A stretch of 64,000 bases of DNA from Pseudolactococcus laudensis. GTDB taxonomy: Bacteria; Bacillota; Bacilli; Lactobacillales; Streptococcaceae. This document shows, piece by piece, positions 41,778 to 50,487 of the stretch; within the stretch, counting starts at the first letter, position 1, and every line of letters starts with the position of its first letter. Under the pieces are notes generated by a model. That model searched no databases and had not been told where the DNA came from. It worked only from the letters and a program-made list of their open reading frames with translations. A program made the translations under genes and the position numbers. The stretch is from assembly GCF_013449735.1 (NCBI RefSeq), contig NZ_JACBNY010000001.1, positions 276,330 through 340,329 of the forward strand. The letters are read 5' to 3'.

Positions 41778-42531
41778 GATTTTCAATCATAATCGCTTAA
41801 CTGAGCGACCATTTTTTCAAGAATTAATCAATTTTTTGACCAATCATGATGATGTGACCTTACGCAAAATAAAAGCGGCATTCGGAAATGAACAAAATTT
41901 AGAACGTCAGATTGAAGAATTTGTTCAAGCAGGGTTTATCTCACGTCTTGACAAACGCTATGCCATTCAATTTCAAGTGTTTACTGATGCTGACTTTGAC
42001 TTGACTTTACCTGCAACAGAACCGCAGCACCTAAGTTTTGAGCAACCCTTTTTTGTGGCAGAAGGTTCGGAACTCGTCTCAAAAATTCAAACCTCGCAAG
42101 TTCAGCAGACCCTAGCGAATCAGACAAATGCCATTGAACTACATTTTTCGTCTGATTTTGCTAGAACGGCTAATAATTTAGCCAATTATTTTTATCATGT
42201 GGAAAAACGTGTAGCCCTGACGCCCTTTGAGCAACAAATATTTAAGCTTATAGGTGATGTTGATTTGGATTACGCTCTTAAATATATGACAACATTTTTA
42301 CTAAAATTTGCAAAAAAAGATGTCGTAAAGCAGAAGCGACCAGATATTTTTGTTAAGACACTTGAAGCATATGATTATATTGTGAAATATGAGGAGGAGA
42401 GCTACCGTTTTAATTTGACATTTGATGAACGTGAGTTCGAAACAGTCGTTTTTAGGGATGCACATGATTTTATTGCCGCTCAAATTCGGCAATGTGAGGT
42501 AGTGCCAAGTTTTGTTAAGTTAGGAGTATGA
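41767..42531 (+). CDS. DUF1803 family protein
   Basis: 254 aa, soluble, of unknown function. The N-terminal 70 residues (NRLTERPFFQELINFL, then LRKIKAAFGN and GFISRLDKRY) match the DUF1803 type found in streptococci and lactococci and look like a winged helix. It overlaps the YiiX-like gene upstream and the GntR gene downstream (ATGA at 42528), so the three are probably co-transcribed. Confidence 0.65.
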   Translation: MQIKIFNHNRLTERPFFQELINFLTNHDDVTLRKIKAAFGNEQNLERQIEEFVQAGFISRLDKRYAIQFQVFTDADFDLTLPATEPQHLSFEQPFFVAEGSELVSKIQTSQVQQTLANQTNAIELHFSSDFARTANNLANYFYHVEKRVALTPFEQQIFKLIGDVDLDYALKYMTTFLLKFAKKDVVKQKRPDIFVKTLEAYDYIVKYEEESYRFNLTFDEREFETVVFRDAHDFIAAQIRQCEVVPSFVKLGV

Positions 42532-43235
42532 ACATGAAACAGAAAAATCAAATTTTATATCAAAAAGTCTTTGATGCTTTAAAATCAGATATTATTAATG
42601 GCAAGTATGAAGTGGGGAGTTTCTTTCCAACAGAAAATGAGTTAGAAGTACGCTTTGAAGTGAGTAAAATCACGGTTCGCAAGGCATTAGATTTATTAGT
42701 TGAAGGTGGCTATTTACATCGTCAAAGCGGTATGGGAACTAAAGTTATCAGTAATCAACCGATAAATGTTTTCAATAAAGCAAAAACATTTACAAAAATT
42801 TTAAAGGACCATGGCGTAGATGTCCAAACTGCTGTCGTTTATATTGGCAAGTCTGAAAATGCTACGATAAATGAAAAATTTGATGTTGATAATGTCTATG
42901 AAATTCATCGTGTGTATCAGTTAGATGGTGTTGCGAGTATCTTTGTTAAACATTATTTCCCGTTGACAAAATCTGAGTTCTTACCTGAAAAAGGCGCCAA
43001 CCAATTTTCATTTTACTCGTTTTTAGTTAAGCAAGGGTTTGAAATTTTCAATATGGAAGATGCCTTTTGTGCTGAAAAAACACCGAAACAACTGACTAAA
43101 ATTTTACCTAAAGTTTCAGATGTTGTCTTGAATCGGACACGATCAGCCTATACTGAAATGGGTCAACTTGTAGAGTATACAACGTCATATTATGATTCTG
43201 GGACGATGCCTTATTTAATAGATTATCAAGTTTGA
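42528..43235 (+). CDS. GntR-family regulator with UTRA domain
   Basis: 235 aa: winged helix (about 1-70; EVGSFFPTENELEVRFEVSKITVRKAL split over two helices) and a UTRA effector domain (about 85-235) that binds sugars or small acids. It is placed just before the PTS/amino-sugar locus and probably controls it. The operator was not identified with certainty. Confidence 0.88.
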   Translation: MNMKQKNQILYQKVFDALKSDIINGKYEVGSFFPTENELEVRFEVSKITVRKALDLLVEGGYLHRQSGMGTKVISNQPINVFNKAKTFTKILKDHGVDVQTAVVYIGKSENATINEKFDVDNVYEIHRVYQLDGVASIFVKHYFPLTKSEFLPEKGANQFSFYSFLVKQGFEIFNMEDAFCAEKTPKQLTKILPKVSDVVLNRTRSAYTEMGQLVEYTTSYYDSGTMPYLIDYQV

Positions 43236-43261
43236 GAAAACTTGATTTTCTTTTTTTTTTA

Positions 43262-43312
43262 TTGACAAAATAATATTATAATGTTATACTATAAAGTAAG
43301 GAAACGCTTACA
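43262..43312 (+). promoter_or_regulatory. Promoter of the PTS/amino-sugar operon with cre-like site
   Basis: TTGACA at 43262-43267 and TATACT at 43285-43290, spacer 17 bp. AGGAAACGCTTACA at 43299-43312 is a cre box with two mismatches to the consensus and covers the start of transcription, so CcpA should repress it. Confidence 0.72.
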
Positions 43313-43337
43313 AATATGTTTTCTACCTCTAATCGAT

Positions 43338-43429
43338 AGTCGGTACTTTGAGGATAAGTCTTGCTTAATATTATAACGAAGACGTTCGTTTGAGACTCAC
43401 GCCAAAATCTATAGACAAAGTAGTCGACT
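43338..43429 (+). other. Structured 5' leader of the PTS operon
   Basis: The leader is about 155 nt. AGTCGGTACTTTG at 43338-43350 can pair with CAAAGTAGTCGACT at 43416-43429, enclosing an AACGAA/TTCGTT hairpin (43375-43390). No terminator T-run is present. I do not recognise a known riboswitch class. Confidence 0.35.
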
Positions 43430-43455
43430 CAATATCTTACTTATAAGGAGTCTGT

Positions 43456-44772
43456 ATGAACGGATTGATTACATTTTTAGAGCAAAAGGTTTCACCTATT
43501 GCTGCTAAAATCGGTGGACAGAGGCACATGCTTGCTGTCAGAAAAGGGATTATCTCGACTTTGCCATTGACCTTGGTTGGCTCATTCTTCGTTATTTTTC
43601 TTAATTTTCCAATTCCAGCGGTGGCTGAAAAATTAACACCTTTCTTGCCTATTTTGGATATTCCCTATCGTTTTACAGTTGGTATTCTGGCACTTTATGC
43701 AACATTTGGCATTGCAAGTTCACTTGCTCAGAGTTATAAGCTAGACCAGTTAACGGCTGGGATTATTGCAGTGATGTCATTTATCGTGACAAGTATCGCT
43801 CCTGCTCGTTTGTGGGCGGAAGCATCAACAACTAATCTTCTAACTAATAAACCTGAAATTGTTGCAGCAGGTCGTTATCTTAACATTGCAAATCTTGGGG
43901 CACAATCTCTATTTGGCGCGATTGTCACTGCTCTTATTTCTGTTGAAATTTATCGTTTTATGAAAGTTAAAAATATTACGATTAAAATGCCAGAAGGTGT
44001 GCCACCAGAAGTTGCCAATTCATTTATCGCACTATTCCCAGCAGGTGCTTGTTTAATTCTTTTTTGGGTCATTCGTCATATGCTTGGTTTTGATATCAAT
44101 GCAACGCTTTCAAATCTACTGATGCCATTGCAAGGTTTCCTTGCAGGAAATAGCTTACTTGGAGGGCTTGTAACAGTATTCTTAATCTGTTTCTTCTGGA
44201 TTTTAGGGATTCATGGTCCTGCAATTATGGGACCGGTAATTCGTCCTTTCTGGGAAAGTTCGATTGCTGATAATATGGAGGCTTTTTCAAATCATGTGGC
44301 AGCGACTGACATGCCAAATATTTTTACGGAAATGTTTTTACAATGGTTTGTTTGGATTGGTGGTGCGGGTGCAACTTTGGCGCTTGTCTGCTTATTCTTG
44401 ACATCTAAATCTGCATATTTGAAAGAATTAGGAAAAATTGGTTTCTTGCCAGGTCTATTTAATATTAATGAACCGATTATTTTTGGGGCACCGATTGTGA
44501 TGAATCCGACCTTAACTATTCCATTTATTCTTTCACCTATGGTAATGACGGTCATCGCTTATGTTGCGACGATTACACATATTGTGCCGATGACAGTTTC
44601 TCGGACTGTCTTTACAGTGCCTTCGCCAATTGGTGCGATGATGGTAACAAACTGGCATATTATGGCTGGCGTTCTTGTCGTGATTAACTTCTTAGTGAGT
44701 TTAGTGATCTACTATCCGTTTTTCAAAGTATTTGAAAAAGAACAGATTGCCTCTGAACTTGCGGAAGGTTAA
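43456..44772 (+). CDS. PTS IIC component (lactose/cellobiose family)
   Basis: 438 aa with eight to ten membrane segments. The substrate region FNINEPIIFGAPIVMNP (about residue 335) and HGPAIMGPVI (about 255) are diagnostic of the Lac-family IIC. It takes up and phosphorylates a beta-glucoside-like or amino sugar. No IIA or IIB gene is next to it, so it must borrow these from another locus. First gene of the operon ending at 50270. Confidence 0.9.
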   Translation: MNGLITFLEQKVSPIAAKIGGQRHMLAVRKGIISTLPLTLVGSFFVIFLNFPIPAVAEKLTPFLPILDIPYRFTVGILALYATFGIASSLAQSYKLDQLTAGIIAVMSFIVTSIAPARLWAEASTTNLLTNKPEIVAAGRYLNIANLGAQSLFGAIVTALISVEIYRFMKVKNITIKMPEGVPPEVANSFIALFPAGACLILFWVIRHMLGFDINATLSNLLMPLQGFLAGNSLLGGLVTVFLICFFWILGIHGPAIMGPVIRPFWESSIADNMEAFSNHVAATDMPNIFTEMFLQWFVWIGGAGATLALVCLFLTSKSAYLKELGKIGFLPGLFNINEPIIFGAPIVMNPTLTIPFILSPMVMTVIAYVATITHIVPMTVSRTVFTVPSPIGAMMVTNWHIMAGVLVVINFLVSLVIYYPFFKVFEKEQIASELAEG

Positions 44773-44779
44773 AAAATAT

Positions 44780-44797
44780 CTTTGGCGAAAGCCAAAG
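44780..44797 (+). other. Intercistronic hairpin after the IIC gene
   Basis: CTTTGGC-GAAA-GCCAAAG, perfect 7-bp stem with a GAAA tetraloop but no T-run. It may stabilise or process the IIC message rather than terminate it. Confidence 0.5.
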
Positions 44798-44906
44798 TTA
44801 CATAGTCATTCAATTTGTTCACTTTTAAATGTCATTGATTGGCCTAAAAATATGATGTGAGTTAGTGAGCAAAAGAACATAATGAACAAAATTTAAAGGA
44901 GTTGCC

Positions 44907-45179
44907 ATGACATATGATGTAGCGATTATTTCAGTCATAACTTTTATCATCAGTATGATTTGTTTGGAGAAAAATCATGTCCCGATGTTTGTTAAGACAC
45001 TATCTATGGTAAAAATAGTCCCGCTTTGTTTGCTTGCGATTTTGCTTAGCATGGGGGTGACTGTTTTGACCCACTTGCTTTACTTCGTAATTGTCGTGAC
45101 AATTATGAGTGCCTGTCTTATTTTCTGGCGCTATCATAAACATACCGAGACATGGGGTCAAATGGAGGAAAAAAAATAA
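44907..45179 (+). CDS. Small membrane protein, unknown
   Basis: 90 aa with three predicted membrane segments (about 5-20, 34-52, 54-72) and a short basic then acidic tail. I do not recognise the family. AAAGGAG precedes ATG 44907. Its stop overlaps the start of the MupG-like gene, which puts it firmly in the operon; it may be an accessory to the transporter. Confidence 0.6.
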   Translation: MTYDVAIISVITFIISMICLEKNHVPMFVKTLSMVKIVPLCLLAILLSMGVTVLTHLLYFVIVVTIMSACLIFWRYHKHTETWGQMEEKK

Positions 45180-46260
45180 TGTTTAGAAGATTAGGTTTAT
45201 CAGTTTATCCAGATAATAGTGTATTTGAAGAAGACTTAGCTTATATCACGTTTGCCAAATCGCAAGGTTTTGAACGCATTTTTATGTCTATGCTTGAAGT
45301 GACTCAAGGTAAGGGAGTAGTTGCTGAAAAATTTTCTAAGATTATTTCAGCAGCCAAAAAATTAGGTTACGAAGTGATTTTGGATATTGCACCTAATATT
45401 TTTGATGAGTTACAAATTTCATATGATGATTTAAGTTTCTTTGCTGAATTGGGTGCAGACGGATTGCGCTTGGACGCTGGTTTTGACGGTAACAAGGAGG
45501 CGACCTTGTCATTTAATCATATGGCTTGATTATCGAGTTAAACATGTCAAATGATGTTGCTTACTTGGATAATATTTTGACTTATCAAGCAAATGAACCT
45601 TATATTTATGGTTGTCATAATTTTTATCCGCAAGAGGGGAGTGCATTACCGCTTGATTTCTTTGTATCATGCTCGAAGCGTTTTAAAAAGCATGGCATCA
45701 GAACAGCGGCGTTTGTATCTAGTCAAGTTGCGACAGGCGGTCCTTGGGATATCAATGACGGTTTACCAACACTTGAATTGCACCATCACTTACCAGTTGA
45801 GGTGCAAGCTAAACATTTATTTGCGACGGGTCTGATTGATGATGTCATTATTGGGAATGCCTATGCGAGTGAAGCAGAGCTTGAGGCGCTGGGCAATATC
45901 AATCGCTATCAAATTGAGTTAACAGTTGATTTTTTATCGTCTGCTAACCCTGTGGAGCGTGAGATTGTACTTGATAATCAGCATTTTAGACGAGGTGACA
46001 TCACATCACAAATGGTTCGCTCAACACAAGTTCGAAAAGATTATAAGCAAGAAAATCCATTACACGATAATCAACAAATTTTCCAATTTGGTGATGTTGT
46101 TGTGGGAAATGATGATTTTGGTAAATATAAAAACGAATTACAAATTGTTTTAGAACCTCATATGGATTCACGAAAAAATAAAGTAGCTCAGATTCAAGAA
46201 AATGAGCTGATGTTACTGGATTATATTCAACCTTGGACAAAATTTCGTTTTAAGCAATAA
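45179..46260 (+). pseudogene. MupG-like (DUF871) protein, frameshifted
   Basis: Two frames together give one DUF871/MupG-type protein of about 360 aa: TIM barrel (FRRLGLSVYPDNSVFEED, LGADGLRLDAGFDGN, then YGCHNFYPQEGSALPLDFF) and a C-terminal cyclophilin-like domain. Characterised relatives are 6-phospho-N-acetylmuramidases. Near 45517-45519 one base is missing: TTTAATCATATGG where AATCCATATGG would give the family-like NPYGLIIELN. The first frame ends at 45529. ATG 45179 has GGAGG upstream. Confidence 0.82.
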
Positions 46261-46280
46261 GTTGGAAAGGAGGATATAGG

Positions 46281-47384
46281 ATGTATGATTTAATTATAAA
46301 AAATGCTAGAACGTTAGAACATCAAACAATTGATGTGGCGATTAAGGATGGTAAAATTTCAGAGATTAGTGCTGTGATTGCAGCTGATAGTCAGGAAATA
46401 TTCAATGCTAAAGGGCAGTTTATATCTGCTGGCTGGATTGATGCACATGTGCATTGCTATGAAAAAATGTCACTTTATTATGACTATCCAGATGAGGTTG
46501 GCGTTAAAAATGGTGTCACAACCATTGTTGATGCAGGGTCAACCGGTGAAAATAATATAGGTGAATTTTACAAACTGGCCAGAAAATCTAAAACCAATGT
46601 TTATGCACTTTTAAATATTTCAAAAGACGGTATTGTTTTTCAGGATGAATTGTCTGATTTAACAAAGGTGAATGAGGCTAAGAATTTAGAACGTATCCAA
46701 GAGTTAAGCGAGTTTATTATTGGCATTAAAGCGCGAATGAGTAAAAGTGTCATTGGGCAAAATGGTGTCAGACCTTTGATTATGGCAAAGTCACTTCAAA
46801 AAAAAGCGAACTTACCACTCATGGTACATATTGGTACAGCGCCAGTTGAGTTAGAGGAATTGATGAGTTATTTGGATGCTGGCGACATTGTCACACACTG
46901 TTTTAATGGCAAGGACAATGGCATTTTAGATAGAGCTGGTCAGATTAAGGATTTTGCTAAAAAGGCTTATGAGGCAGGCGTTCATTTTGATATCGGACAT
47001 GGGACAGAAAGTTTTAATTTCCAAGTAGCCATGCAAGCAAAATCTGAAAATATCTTAGCAAACTCTATTTCAACTGATATTTATTCGAGAAATCGTTTGG
47101 ATGGACCAGTCTATAATCTAGCTACAACAATGGAAAAATTGATGTATGTCGGTTATTCACTTGAACAAGTCATTCATCGTGTTACGCAGACACCAGCAAA
47201 AGCTTTGAGACTTAGCAGTAAAGGTGAGTTGGCTGTCGGTTACGATGCAGACATTACTTTATTTAAAGTGACAGATGATTCATCTAAGCAGTTAATTGAT
47301 TCCAATCAGGAAACGGTTAAAACTTCTGTCCAAATTCAGCCGACAGCTACGATTATTGCTGGAAAAGTCTATGAGATAGATTGA
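46281..47384 (+). CDS. Amidohydrolase/deacetylase family metallohydrolase (EF_0837 type)
   Basis: 367 aa amidohydrolase-superfamily enzyme. Metal site HVHCYEKMS (about residue 55), the central lysine region GIKARMSKS (about 150), HIGTAP, HCFNGKD and the Asp in STDIYSRNR. It matches the TIGR03583 type, named after E. faecalis EF_0837, part of the same cassette as the genes at 52.4-55 kb. It may deacetylate an N-acylated amino-sugar acid or amino acid before the lyase acts. AAAGGAGG precedes ATG 46281. Confidence 0.85.
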   Translation: MYDLIIKNARTLEHQTIDVAIKDGKISEISAVIAADSQEIFNAKGQFISAGWIDAHVHCYEKMSLYYDYPDEVGVKNGVTTIVDAGSTGENNIGEFYKLARKSKTNVYALLNISKDGIVFQDELSDLTKVNEAKNLERIQELSEFIIGIKARMSKSVIGQNGVRPLIMAKSLQKKANLPLMVHIGTAPVELEELMSYLDAGDIVTHCFNGKDNGILDRAGQIKDFAKKAYEAGVHFDIGHGTESFNFQVAMQAKSENILANSISTDIYSRNRLDGPVYNLATTMEKLMYVGYSLEQVIHRVTQTPAKALRLSSKGELAVGYDADITLFKVTDDSSKQLIDSNQETVKTSVQIQPTATIIAGKVYEID

Positions 47385-47393
47385 GGAGAAAAA

Positions 47394-48497
47394 ATGACAA
47401 TTCATCAAAAATTTAACTTAAAGCAAGTCATTAATGCCTCTGGTAAAATGACAATTTTAGGTGTTTCAAAAGTTAGTGACAAAGTCGCACAAGCTCAAAA
47501 AGAGGCAGGGCAAACCTTTTTTGAAATGGCTGATTTGACGGTTAAGATAGGCCGGTATATTGCCAAGTTATTAGACGTGGAAAATGCAACAGTTGTTTCA
47601 AGCGCAAGTAGCGGTATCGCCTTGTCAACAGCTGCAGTGATTGGGCAAGGAGATATTTATCACACCTATCATCATTTGACGAATCGGATAACTAAACGCG
47701 AAATCATCATACCCAAAGGCCATAATGTCAATTATGGTACAGGTGTTGAAGTCATGGTCACATTAGGTGGCGGACAATTGGTAGAGGCTGGCTGGGCAAA
47801 TGAATGCACACCAGAGCAAGTTGAAATTGAGATAACCGACAAGACGGCAGCATTGCTCTATATTAAAAGTCATCATACCGTTCAAAAAAGTATGCTGACG
47901 ATTCCGCAGATGTCTGAAATCGCTAAAAAACACAATTTACCTTTGATTGTTGATGCGGCTGCTGAAGAAAACTTGAAAAAATATTATGCAGCCGGTGCTG
48001 ACCTCATCATTTATTCAGGTGCTAAAGCAATTGAGGCACCGTCAAGTGCTATGGTAATTGGTCGAGACCCTTATATTCCTTGGATTCAACTTCAAAATAA
48101 AGGCATTGGACGTGCCATGAAAATAGGCAAGGATAATATCATCGGTTTTGTCACTGCTTTAGAAGATTATTTAGACAATGGTAGTGAAACTTGAGATAGT
48201 ATGAAAGCGCGTCTCGCGCCATTTGTTACGGAACTTAATGCGATCTCAGGATTATCAGCAAAAGAAGTTCAAGATTCTGCAGGACGAGACATTTACAGAG
48301 CGAGTGTTAAAGTAACCTCAGATAAAATCACAGCTTTACAAGTTATTGCAGCCTTAAAAGAAGGTGATTTGGCTGTCTACACACGAGAATATCAAGGCAA
48401 TAATGGCATCATTGAGTTTGATATTCGTGCAGTTAATCGTACAGAAATGTCCGCAATTGTCAACAAATTACAGACAGTGATGGAGTCTCAATCATGA
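47394..48497 (+). pseudogene. DgaE-like PLP-dependent ammonia-lyase (SelA-related), in-frame TGA
   Basis: The frame from ATG 47394 matches SelA-related PLP enzymes such as DgaE, which converts D-glucosaminate 6-phosphate to 2-keto-3-deoxygluconate 6-phosphate and ammonia. INASGKMTILG near the start, SSASSGIALSTAA and the PLP lysine in YSGAKAIEAPSS are present. TGA at 48192-48194 stops it after 266 residues, yet the same frame goes on (DSMKARLAPFVTELN and so on) to 48497, giving the family length of 367. The C-terminal small domain is therefore lost. Confidence 0.85.
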
Positions 48498-49498
48498 AAA
48501 ATATTTTAGCTTTTGGTGAAGTGATGTTGCGGTTGTGTCCACAACACTATAAAATGCTTGACCAAACAGATACACTTGATATGAGTTATAGTGGCACAGG
48601 GTTGAATATCTTATCTGGTTTAGCAAGAAATGGTGTACAGACGAGTTTGCTTACGGTATTACCAGAAAATCCAGTCGGTCATGCTGCGGCGGCGAGTATT
48701 AGGAAATTAGGTGTTCAAGATAATCACTTAATTTTTAAAGGTGGTCATATTGGAACCTATCTTTTGGAGATGGGTTATGGGAATCGTCCGAGTCAAGTGA
48801 CTTATCTTAATCGAAGTGAAAGTGCTTTTTGTACAACTGAAATTTCAGATGGTCAGATGCAAGCAGCTTTATCTGGCGTTGATTTAGTGCATATTTGTGG
48901 TATCGCTTTATCCACTTCAAAAATCGGTCGAGAAAATGCTTTACGACTTGCTAAAATGACGACTGCCATGTCGATACCGCTTTGTTTTGATTTTAATTAT
49001 CGGATGAGTTTGGTAAAACCAGAAGAACGCTCGAGCTTAATTGCAGACTATAAGCAGATTCTTAACGAGGCTAATATTGTTATTGGTGGTAAGAAAGATT
49101 TAACTTTGCTTTTAGAGATGCCTTTTGATGAAGAGCATGAATCGCTCGCAGATTTATATCAACGCTTTGTACATGATTATGATTTGACTTATTTTTGTGG
49201 CACTGAAAAATCTGCTCAAGGTTATTTCAAACTTGTTCGTGGCTTTCTTGCAGATAAGGAAAACATTGTTTTTTCAGATGATAAAGTTGTGACGACTTAT
49301 GATCGAATCGGTACAGGAGATGCATTTGCAGCGGGTATTATTCAAGGCTTGATTGATCAGTGTTCATTACAAGAGACGGTTGACTTTGCAATAATAAGTA
49401 CTCAATTAGCACATACGACATATGGCGATAGCCCAATATTAACCAAAAGTTTCATACAAGAAAAAATGAAATATGACGATCTGGATGTCATGAGATAA
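48494..49498 (+). CDS. kdgK: PfkB-family sugar kinase (2-keto-3-deoxygluconate kinase-like)
   Basis: 334 aa ribokinase-fold kinase with GEVMLRL at the N terminus, substrate loop GTGLNILSGLARNG and the catalytic DRIGTGDAFAAGI motif (about residue 275). Context between a DgaE-like lyase and a DgaF-like aldolase points to 2-keto-3-deoxygluconate or a similar keto acid as substrate. ATG overlaps the lyase stop by 4 nt. No lesion seen. Confidence 0.8.
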   Translation: MKNILAFGEVMLRLCPQHYKMLDQTDTLDMSYSGTGLNILSGLARNGVQTSLLTVLPENPVGHAAAASIRKLGVQDNHLIFKGGHIGTYLLEMGYGNRPSQVTYLNRSESAFCTTEISDGQMQAALSGVDLVHICGIALSTSKIGRENALRLAKMTTAMSIPLCFDFNYRMSLVKPEERSSLIADYKQILNEANIVIGGKKDLTLLLEMPFDEEHESLADLYQRFVHDYDLTYFCGTEKSAQGYFKLVRGFLADKENIVFSDDKVVTTYDRIGTGDAFAAGIIQGLIDQCSLQETVDFAIISTQLAHTTYGDSPILTKSFIQEKMKYDDLDVMR

Positions 49499-49529
49499 AT
49501 CATTTAAAATAGATAATGGAGAAAATAAA

Positions 49530-50270
49530 ATGAAAAAAACACCTAACTACCTTGAAGACCGTCTTTGTCTAAATGTTTTAGCCAATTCAGTTGAGAATGC
49601 CAAAGCTTGTTATGAGGCGGCATAAGGTCATGTTGTCCTTGGCGTTCTGTCAAAAAATTATGACACAGATGAGGCAGCTATTGCAGATATGCAGCGTTAT
49701 ATTGAGGCGACTGACAATGCTTTATCAGTAGGTCTTGGTGCAGGCGATCCAAACCAGTCAGCAATGGTTGCACGTCTCTCAAAAGTTTTACAACCACAAC
49801 ATGTTAACCAAGTCTTTACTGGTGTCGGCGCAAGCCGTGCTCTTTTGGGGCAAGATGATACGATCATTAACGGACTTGTTTCACCAACGGGAACTGTCGG
49901 CATGGTTAATTTAGCAACAGGTCCTTTATCATCTCAAGCACCAGCAGCGATTGTTCCGATTGAAACAGCGATTGCATTATTAAAAGATATCGGTGGTAGC
50001 TCAATCAAGTTCTTCAATATGAAAGGTCTTGACCACATTGAAGAATACAAAGTAGTTGCTAAAGCTTGTGCAGAGAACGATTTTTATTTGGAGCCAACTG
50101 GTGGGATTGATCTTGAAAACTTCCAAGAAATCGTTCAAATTGCAGTAGATGCAGGTGTTAAGAAGATTATTCCTCACGTTTATTCATCAATCATTGACAA
50201 AACAACAGGTGATACAAAAGTTGAAGACGTTAAAACATTACATGCTATGATGGCAGAAACATTGAAATAA
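49530..50270 (+). pseudogene. DgaF-like KDPG/KDGP aldolase (TIGR03581 type), in-frame TAA
   Basis: ATG 49530 (GGAG upstream) starts a frame that stops at TAA 49623-49625 after 31 codons; the same frame then runs on (GHVVLGVLSKNYDTDEAA, GLGAGDPNQSAM, IKFFNMKGLDHIEEY, LEPTGGIDLENF) to 50270. The combined 246 residues match the EF_0839/DgaF type aldolase, which splits 2-keto-3-deoxygluconate 6-phosphate to pyruvate and glyceraldehyde 3-phosphate. The stop replaces what is probably a Glu codon. An internal ATG (49689) has no SD. Confidence 0.83.
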
Positions 50271-50314
50271 TACAGAGATAAAGCTAGGATTGAGTTTATA
50301 TCTACTTGAGAATG

Positions 50315-50356
50315 AAAAAATCCCTTTAACTTTCGAAAGTTAAAGGGATTTTTTAT
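50315..50356 (+). terminator. Terminator of the PTS/amino-sugar operon
   Basis: Perfect 20-bp inverted repeat (50315-50334 with 50335-50354), A-run before and T6 after, usable in both directions. Confidence 0.92.
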
Positions 50357-50405
50357 GATATGAAGTCATTAAAATTATATATTTGGAATGCGAAAAATGT
50401 TAGTG

Positions 50406-50465
50406 TTGCACGAGTCAATCGTGCAATTTAACTGTATTTTCAAACAAGTCAATCCATAGTATACT
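50406..50465 (+). promoter_or_regulatory. Promoter region of the PRD regulator with a perfect palindrome
   Basis: TTGCACGA-GTCAA-TCGTGCAA (50406-50426) is a perfect 8-bp inverted repeat upstream of TTTTCA (50437-50442) and TATACT (50460-50465), spacer 17 bp. It lies just before the -35 box and may be an activator or repressor site. Confidence 0.55.
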
Positions 50466-50487
50466 AATAAAGTAAGGAGGAAATTAA

